From: an uncultured Bacteroidaceae bacterium
Lineage (GTDB): Bacteria > Bacteroidota > Bacteroidia > Bacteroidales > Bacteroidaceae
Direction of reading: 5' to 3'
NCBI GenBank assembly: GCA_904501775.1
Contig: CAJGCJ010000010.1
Coordinates: 1 to 28,788 of the forward strand
DNA: 28,788 nt
Below the pieces are notes generated by a model. The model did no database searches and was not told the origin of the DNA. It was given only the letters and a program-made list of their open reading frames with translations. The position numbers were made by a program, and so were the translations under genes. Below are positions 24,563 through 28,788 of the stretch, one piece after another. The number at the start of each line of letters is the position of its first letter. The stretch's first letter is position 1.

Positions 24563-25402
24563 CTATTGTTTCTTTATAGCTCTTATCATTCTGTCGTTTC
24601 CGGCAAAATCTTTCTTCAGTTGAATGCCGGTGTACCCCAGTGTCGATAACATTTCGCACACTTCGTTACCATGTGCCCTGTTTATTTCGAAATAGAGTTT
24701 TCCTTGTGGCTTGAGCATTGTGACAGCTTTTTCGGCTATTGTGCGATAGAACAGAAGGGGGTCGGTGTCGGGTACGAACAGTGCAATATGAGGCTCCCAA
24801 TCGAGGACATTGGCTTCCATCTGCTCCTTCTCACTCTCTTTTATGTAGGGTGGGTTGCTGACTATTGTGTCAAACAGGTTCTCCTCGGGTTGGTAGCTTA
24901 ATATGTCGCACTGCTGCAGATGTATGTCGCAACTGTTTCTTATGCTGTTCTTTTTGGCTGTATCCAATGCGAGAGGCGATATGTCGAATGCGGTGACGTT
25001 GCACAATGGCAGTCTGTTTGCAAGGCTTATTGCGATGCATCCGCTTCCTGTGCCGATGTCAAGTATATCCTCCTTGCCTGTCGATTCTGATACTATCCAT
25101 TCTACAAGTTCCTGTGTCTCGGGGCGCGGTATCAGAACGCTTTCGTTAACCTCGAACTTCAGTCCGCAAAAATATTCATATCCCAATATCTGCTGTATAG
25201 GACGGTGGCAGCAGAGCTGTTCCAGAGCATTGTTCAATTGCAGCTGCTGCTCTTCGGTCAGTGTAACCTTCTCCTTTAGGAAATAGGCGTTGTCCCTAAA
25301 ACCTAACAGTTCGGTTATGAGAATACGCGAAATGGCGGTCACTTCTCCGTTTGAGTAGTGCTCGCCAATCCTGTTGCGTATATGTTGTATGATGCTTGTC
25401 AT
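24563..25402 (-). CDS. prmC: Release-factor glutamine N5-methyltransferase
   Basis: It methylates the GGQ glutamine of peptide chain release factors 1 and 2 using SAM. The start at 25402 gives 279 residues, the usual length, and produces a 4-bp ATGA overlap with the stop of the upstream HAD gene; the longer reading from 25438 has no such support. The N-terminal helical domain is residues 1-80 (RPIQQILGYEYFCGLKFEV at about 67-85). IPRPET (91-96) contacts the substrate. The SAM motif DIGTGSGCIAISLA is at 115-128 and the catalytic NPPY at 183-186. It is part of a tightly packed run from pgi to comF. Confidence 0.95.
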   Translation of the reverse strand: MTSIIQHIRNRIGEHYSNGEVTAISRILITELLGFRDNAYFLKEKVTLTEEQQLQLNNALEQLCCHRPIQQILGYEYFCGLKFEVNESVLIPRPETQELVEWIVSESTGKEDILDIGTGSGCIAISLANRLPLCNVTAFDISPLALDTAKKNSIRNSCDIHLQQCDILSYQPEENLFDTIVSNPPYIKESEKEQMEANVLDWEPHIALFVPDTDPLLFYRTIAEKAVTMLKPQGKLYFEINRAHGNEVCEMLSTLGYTGIQLKKDFAGNDRMIRAIKKQ

Positions 25403-26130
25403 CTTGTTGCTTTGTAGAGCTTTTCCCATTCGTCGCACAATGCCTGTATCGAGGGGAAGACAAGGCTTGCACCGGCCTGTACGAGTACGCTCTCCTTCAG
25501 TGGTCCTGTGTTTGCAGCAATTGTAAACAGTCCTGCTGCAACGCCGGCAGTAACGCCCAATGGGGCATTCTCTACCACAATGGCTTCGTGGGGTTGCAAT
25601 CCTCCTTTTTCCAATGCCAGCAGATAGGGGTCGGGGTAGGGCTTGCCGCGTTTTACATTGAAACTTGTTACAATATGTCCCTTGTCAAAGATGTCGGGGA
25701 AATTGCTCTCTATCTTGTCGAGCAGTGTAGGTGTGCCCGAGCCTGTTACTATCATGGGGGTAAGTCCGCAGGCTTTAACTTTGCTCACTAACTCCAATGC
25801 TCCTTTCATGCGGGGTGTTGGCGGATATGTGGCAAATATTTCGCACTTGGCCTTGCACAATGCCTCTATCTGCTCGGGTGTAGAGGGGTGTCCGAACTGT
25901 GCTATGCTTGCGGTATTTATGGTGTCGGCTCCGGTGCGGCCTTCGTTCATGTAGACATCCTCCTTGCTGAAATTGTATCCGGCATCGGTCATTACCTGCG
26001 ACCACGCCTCGGCATGATAGGGCATTGAGTCGAACAGCACACCGTCCATGTCGAACAATACAGCACGCAACTGCAAGGCCTTATGGCCTTGCAGTTGCAG
26101 GTATTCATCTATTTTCTTCTTATATTCCAT
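25399..26130 (-). CDS. HAD-superfamily (subfamily IA) phosphatase / beta-phosphoglucomutase-like
   Basis: A 243-residue cytoplasmic HAD hydrolase. Motif I DMDGVLFDS holds the nucleophile Asp27 and acid/base Asp29. The helical cap spans about 35-105, motif II is VTGSG (128-132), motif III is RGKPYPDPY with Lys163, and motif IV is VVENAPLG (about 185-192). The DMDGVLFDSMPYH plus ENAPLG arrangement resembles sugar-phosphate phosphatases and beta-phosphoglucomutases; the substrate is unknown, although the pgi neighbour fits a sugar phosphate. Its ATG shares one base with the pgi stop (TAATG), and its stop overlaps the prmC ATG, so all three look translationally coupled. Codons 11-22 contain a perfect 14-bp hairpin, listed separately. 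Confidence 0.9.
   Translation of the reverse strand: MEYKKKIDEYLQLQGHKALQLRAVLFDMDGVLFDSMPYHAEAWSQVMTDAGYNFSKEDVYMNEGRTGADTINTASIAQFGHPSTPEQIEALCKAKCEIFATYPPTPRMKGALELVSKVKACGLTPMIVTGSGTPTLLDKIESNFPDIFDKGHIVTSFNVKRGKPYPDPYLLALEKGGLQPHEAIVVENAPLGVTAGVAAGLFTIAANTGPLKESVLVQAGASLVFPSIQALCDEWEKLYKATR
26067..26098 (-). repeat. Perfect 14-bp hairpin inside the 5' end of the HAD gene
   Basis: GCAACTGCAAGGCC (26067-26080) and GGCCTTGCAGTTGC (26085-26098) are exact reverse complements around TTAT. In the mRNA the hairpin begins about 33 nt after the start codon and spans codons 11-22. It has no T-tract and the reading frame stays open through it. Confidence 0.9.
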
Positions 26131-27470
26131 TATAGTCTTGCTCGTATAGCCTTGCTCTCTTCCTCGTAGCCGGGTTTGTCAAGAAGCGCAAACATGTTCT
26201 TCTTGTATGCCTCGACACCGGGCTGGTTGAATGGGTTCACACCCAATACATAACCGCTGATACCGCATGCTATCTCGAAGAAGTAGATAAGCTGTCCGAT
26301 GTAGTATTCGTTGAGAACGGGGATTGAGATACGGATGTTGGGAACACCGCCGTCAACGTGTGCAAGCTGTGTACCGAGCTCGGCCATCTTGTTGACCTCG
26401 TCGACATGTTTGCCTGCAAGGAAGTTAAGACCGTCGAGGTTCTCCTCGTCGCTGGGAACCAAGAGTGAGCTGTTTGTTGTCTCAACAGAGAGCACAGTCT
26501 CAAAGATTGTGCGCTCGCCCTCCTGAATCCACTGTCCCATTGAGTGAAGGTCAGTGCTGAAATCTACTGATGCAGGGAAGATACCCTTCTGGTCCTTACC
26601 CTCGCTCTCGCCGTAGAGCTGCTTCCACCACTCTGATGTAAAGTGCAGTTTGGGCTGGTAGTTTACAAGAATCTCAATCTTCTTGCCGCTTGCATACAAT
26701 GCATTACGTGTAGCTGCGTATACTGCAGCGATGTTCTCTTCGAAGGGAACTGCGGGTGAGCAATCCTTCTCCATCTGCAATGCACCGTTAACAAGTGCCT
26801 CGATGTCGTAGCCTGCTACAGCGATAGGCAAAAGTCCAACAGGAGTGAGTACCGAGAAGCGGCCACCAACATTGTCGGGAATGATGAAACTCTTGTATCC
26901 CTCTTTGTCGGCTGTTACGCGTGCAGCACCTTTCACTGCATCGGTGATGGCAACGATTACTTTGCTTGCCATCTCTTTGCCCCACTGCTCCTCGCACTGT
27001 TTCTTGAGAAGACGGAATGCAAGGGCTGTCTCGGTTGTTGTACCCGATTTAGATATGTTGATTACACCGAATTTCTTGCCTTTGAGGTATGCTGTAAGTT
27101 CGCTAAGATAGTCTTCGCTGATGTTGTGGCCTGCAAACACTATGCGGGGGCCGTTGCTCTCGAGCAATGCTGCAAAGTTGTTGCTGAGCGCCTCGATTAC
27201 TGCGCGTGCTCCAAGGTAGCTACCGCCGATACCGGCAACAACTACTACCTCGCAGTGCTGGCGGAGTGTGTCGGCTGCCGATTTGAGTTCGTTGATAAAC
27301 TCTTTTGTTATTGACGAAGGCAAGTGTAGCCAGCCCAAAAAGTCGTTTCCGGGGAGTGTACCCTCTTCCAAAGCCTTCTGTGCTGCTTCTACTTGTGGTT
27401 TAAAAGCTACAATTTGCTCTTTGGTTACGAAACCTGTAACCTTGTCGATGTTTAGTGAAATGTTTTTCAT
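26130..27470 (-). CDS. pgi: Glucose-6-phosphate isomerase
   Basis: It interconverts glucose 6-phosphate and fructose 6-phosphate in glycolysis and gluconeogenesis. The 446 residues match the short bacterial form (Bacillus type). Key features: GIGGSYLGARA (about 80-90), the phosphate loop SKSGTTTETA (140-149), the PGI signature GGRFSVLTPVGLLP (202-215) with Arg203, catalytic Glu290 in YGESEGKD, His309 in DLHSMGQW, and GVNPFNQPGVEAYK near the C-terminus. It follows gpsA by 24 bp and overlaps the HAD start by 1 bp. Confidence 0.97.
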   Translation of the reverse strand: MKNISLNIDKVTGFVTKEQIVAFKPQVEAAQKALEEGTLPGNDFLGWLHLPSSITKEFINELKSAADTLRQHCEVVVVAGIGGSYLGARAVIEALSNNFAALLESNGPRIVFAGHNISEDYLSELTAYLKGKKFGVINISKSGTTTETALAFRLLKKQCEEQWGKEMASKVIVAITDAVKGAARVTADKEGYKSFIIPDNVGGRFSVLTPVGLLPIAVAGYDIEALVNGALQMEKDCSPAVPFEENIAAVYAATRNALYASGKKIEILVNYQPKLHFTSEWWKQLYGESEGKDQKGIFPASVDFSTDLHSMGQWIQEGERTIFETVLSVETTNSSLLVPSDEENLDGLNFLAGKHVDEVNKMAELGTQLAHVDGGVPNIRISIPVLNEYYIGQLIYFFEIACGISGYVLGVNPFNQPGVEAYKKNMFALLDKPGYEEESKAIRARL

Positions 27471-27494
27471 GATGTTATGGTTAGTTTTGGTTTT

Positions 27495-28493
27495 TTATTT
27501 GAATGAGTCGGTAAGGAGCTTGATCTCTATGACAGGTGAAATCTGCTTGTACAGGATGTTGTAAACAGCATCAATGATGGGAGTGTTCACGCGATAGTGT
27601 TCATTTATCTCCTTGATACATTTTGCGGCGTAATATCCTTCGGCAATCATCTCCATTTCAATCTGTGCACTCTTTACCGAGTAGCCTCGTCCTATCATGG
27701 TACCGAATACGCGGTTACGGCTGAAGTTTGAGTAGCCTGTTACCAAAAGGTCGCCCAAGTATACACTGTCGTTGATGGTGCGGTCTATCGGATGTACCAC
27801 GTTGATGAAACGGTTCATCTCAATGACTGCATTCGACATAAGTACTGCTTGAAAGTTGTCGCCATATTTCAAGCCGTTGCATATACCTGTTGCAATGGCA
27901 TATATGTTCTTTAGAACCGAGCCATATTCAATACCTACTACGTCGTCGCTGACAGATGTTTTTACGAAACTGTTTGCAATCTTCTTTGCAAACTGTGTCG
28001 CGTGGTTGATGCTCGAACAGCCCACAGTCAGGTAAGACAAACGCTCCAAGGCAACCTCTTCTGCGTGACAAGGACCTGCTATTACTGCAATGTTCTCATA
28101 GGGTACATTGTATTGTTTATGGAAGTACTCCGAAATGATTAGATTCTCGTCGGGTACAATACCTTTGATGGCGTTTACAATAAATTTGTCCGAGAGGTCT
28201 TCCTTCAGTTTTTTCAGGTGGTTCTTAAGGTAGGGCGAGGGGGTTACGAAAACCAGAATGTCGCTCTCCTTTACTATCTTGTTTATGTTTGACGAGAAAT
28301 TTATTCTGTTTGTGTCGAATTTTACTGACGACAAGTAGGCAGGGTTGTGTCCCAGTCTCTTGAACTCCTCAATACGGTCGTCGCGTCTTATGTACCAGTT
28401 GATGGTATCTACGTTGCTGAGCAGAATCTTGGCGATAGCTGTTGCCCAACTACCTCCACCCATGATTGCAACCTGTTTATTGGCAAGTTCCAT
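27495..28493 (-). CDS. gpsA: NAD(P)-dependent glycerol-3-phosphate dehydrogenase
   Basis: It reduces dihydroxyacetone phosphate to sn-glycerol 3-phosphate for phospholipid synthesis. The 332 residues show the dinucleotide motif MGGGSWATAIA (11-21), the VFVTPSPYL strand (about 81-89), NAIKGIVPDE (about 107-116), GPCHAEEV (about 140-147, with Cys-His in place of the Ser-Phe common in Proteobacteria), catalytic Lys195 in GSVLKNIYAIATG, and the substrate-binding SRNRVFG (about 258-264). It lies 64 bp after the lysS stop and 24 bp before pgi, the same order known from Bacteroides. Confidence 0.96.
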   Translation of the reverse strand: MELANKQVAIMGGGSWATAIAKILLSNVDTINWYIRRDDRIEEFKRLGHNPAYLSSVKFDTNRINFSSNINKIVKESDILVFVTPSPYLKNHLKKLKEDLSDKFIVNAIKGIVPDENLIISEYFHKQYNVPYENIAVIAGPCHAEEVALERLSYLTVGCSSINHATQFAKKIANSFVKTSVSDDVVGIEYGSVLKNIYAIATGICNGLKYGDNFQAVLMSNAVIEMNRFINVVHPIDRTINDSVYLGDLLVTGYSNFSRNRVFGTMIGRGYSVKSAQIEMEMIAEGYYAAKCIKEINEHYRVNTPIIDAVYNILYKQISPVIEIKLLTDSFK

Positions 28494-28557
28494 AGTAATG
28501 TGTTTTATAACGTTTCTAAATATCCTGTTTGGCGTTTATGCTTGTTCAGGACGTTTG

Positions 28558-28788
28558 CTATGCGAGTTGCTCAATCCATGCGGCAACGTCGTTTACCGAG
28601 GGATTGGTATAACCTAATTTGTATTTCTTGTTTATACCGCCAATCTCTTGCTGTATCTTCTGGGGATTGCCGCCCTTGAGGTCGGCTACCATGTTATATC
28701 CTGCCTTCTGAAGAACAGGAACCCACTCCTCGGGAATGCCGATGGCTGTAAATGCCGAAGCCGGGTCTTTGGGAATGCGTTTCTCGGG
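28558..28788 (-). CDS. lysS: Probable lysyl-tRNA synthetase, C-terminal end only
   Basis: The last 76 codons of a gene whose body lies beyond the window; the frame is open at base 28788. The visible protein includes GIPEEWVPVLQKAGYNMVAD, GGINKKYKLGYTNPSV and the end NDVAAWIEQLA. This looks like the C-terminal extension that I recall on lysyl-tRNA synthetases of Bacteroidales, a helical tail absent from E. coli LysS. The lysS-gpsA-pgi order in this group supports the call. No catalytic motif is inside the window, so the assignment rests on that tail and on gene order. Confidence 0.65.
   Translation of the reverse strand, partial: PEKRIPKDPASAFTAIGIPEEWVPVLQKAGYNMVADLKGGNPQKIQQEIGGINKKYKLGYTNPSVNDVAAWIEQLA

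Noticed and set aside
1..28788. CRISPR array, insertion sequence or prophage
   Set aside because: No regularly spaced repeats, transposase or phage genes were seen on either strand.

Overview
The window looks like chromosomal DNA of a Bacteroidales bacterium. Evidence: several promoters fit the Bacteroidetes pattern (TTTG, 19-20 bp, TAnnTTTG); there are two TonB-dependent receptors; the thiamine locus is of the outer-membrane receptor/PnuT type; and the lysS-gpsA-pgi order matches what I recall from Bacteroides. Two secreted proteins end in what look like type IX secretion (T9SS) sorting domains. This suggests a T9SS-bearing lineage (Prevotella/Porphyromonas/Tannerella-like or an uncultured relative) rather than a typical gut Bacteroides. 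The genus cannot be fixed from the sequence. I see no phage genes, insertion sequences or CRISPR arrays.

Layout. (1) 1-1376, minus: a pseudouridine synthase cut by the window edge and, 3 bp upstream of it, a TetR regulator with a promoter that carries a candidate autoregulatory operator. (2) 1436-2873, plus: initiator tRNA-fMet with promoter and terminator, then alanine dehydrogenase, closed by a palindromic bidirectional terminator. (3) 2901-6638, minus: iron-sulfur L-serine dehydratase followed by a secreted S9 (DPP-IV-like) peptidase. With alanine dehydrogenase next door this gives a peptide/amino-acid catabolic neighbourhood. (4) 6875-16098, plus: a compact four-gene unit of two tandem paralogous ~1000-residue Asp-box (BNR/sortilin-like) proteins with PKD-like and T9SS C-terminal domains, a siderophore/heme-type TonB receptor, and an RmlD-like SDR. 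This is the least explained part of the window. (5) 16131-19808, minus: the thiamine unit, reading promoter, TPP riboswitch, TonB receptor, PnuT, thiamine pyrophosphokinase. (6) 19809-20421: a gene-free stretch holding a rod-shaped, terminator-ended RNA on the plus strand that has the architecture of 6S RNA. (7) 20352-22953, minus: the ApgM-like proposed homoserine kinase and threonine synthase, preceded by a repeat-rich region. (8) 23401-28788, minus: lysS (3' end), gpsA, pgi, a HAD phosphatase/mutase, prmC, recX and comF, with several stop/start overlaps that imply translational coupling.

The best candidates for something new are the Asp-box pair/TonB-receptor/SDR unit, the rod-shaped RNA at about 19961-20108, the inverted- and direct-repeat cluster upstream of apgM, and a 14-bp perfect hairpin inside the start of the HAD gene.
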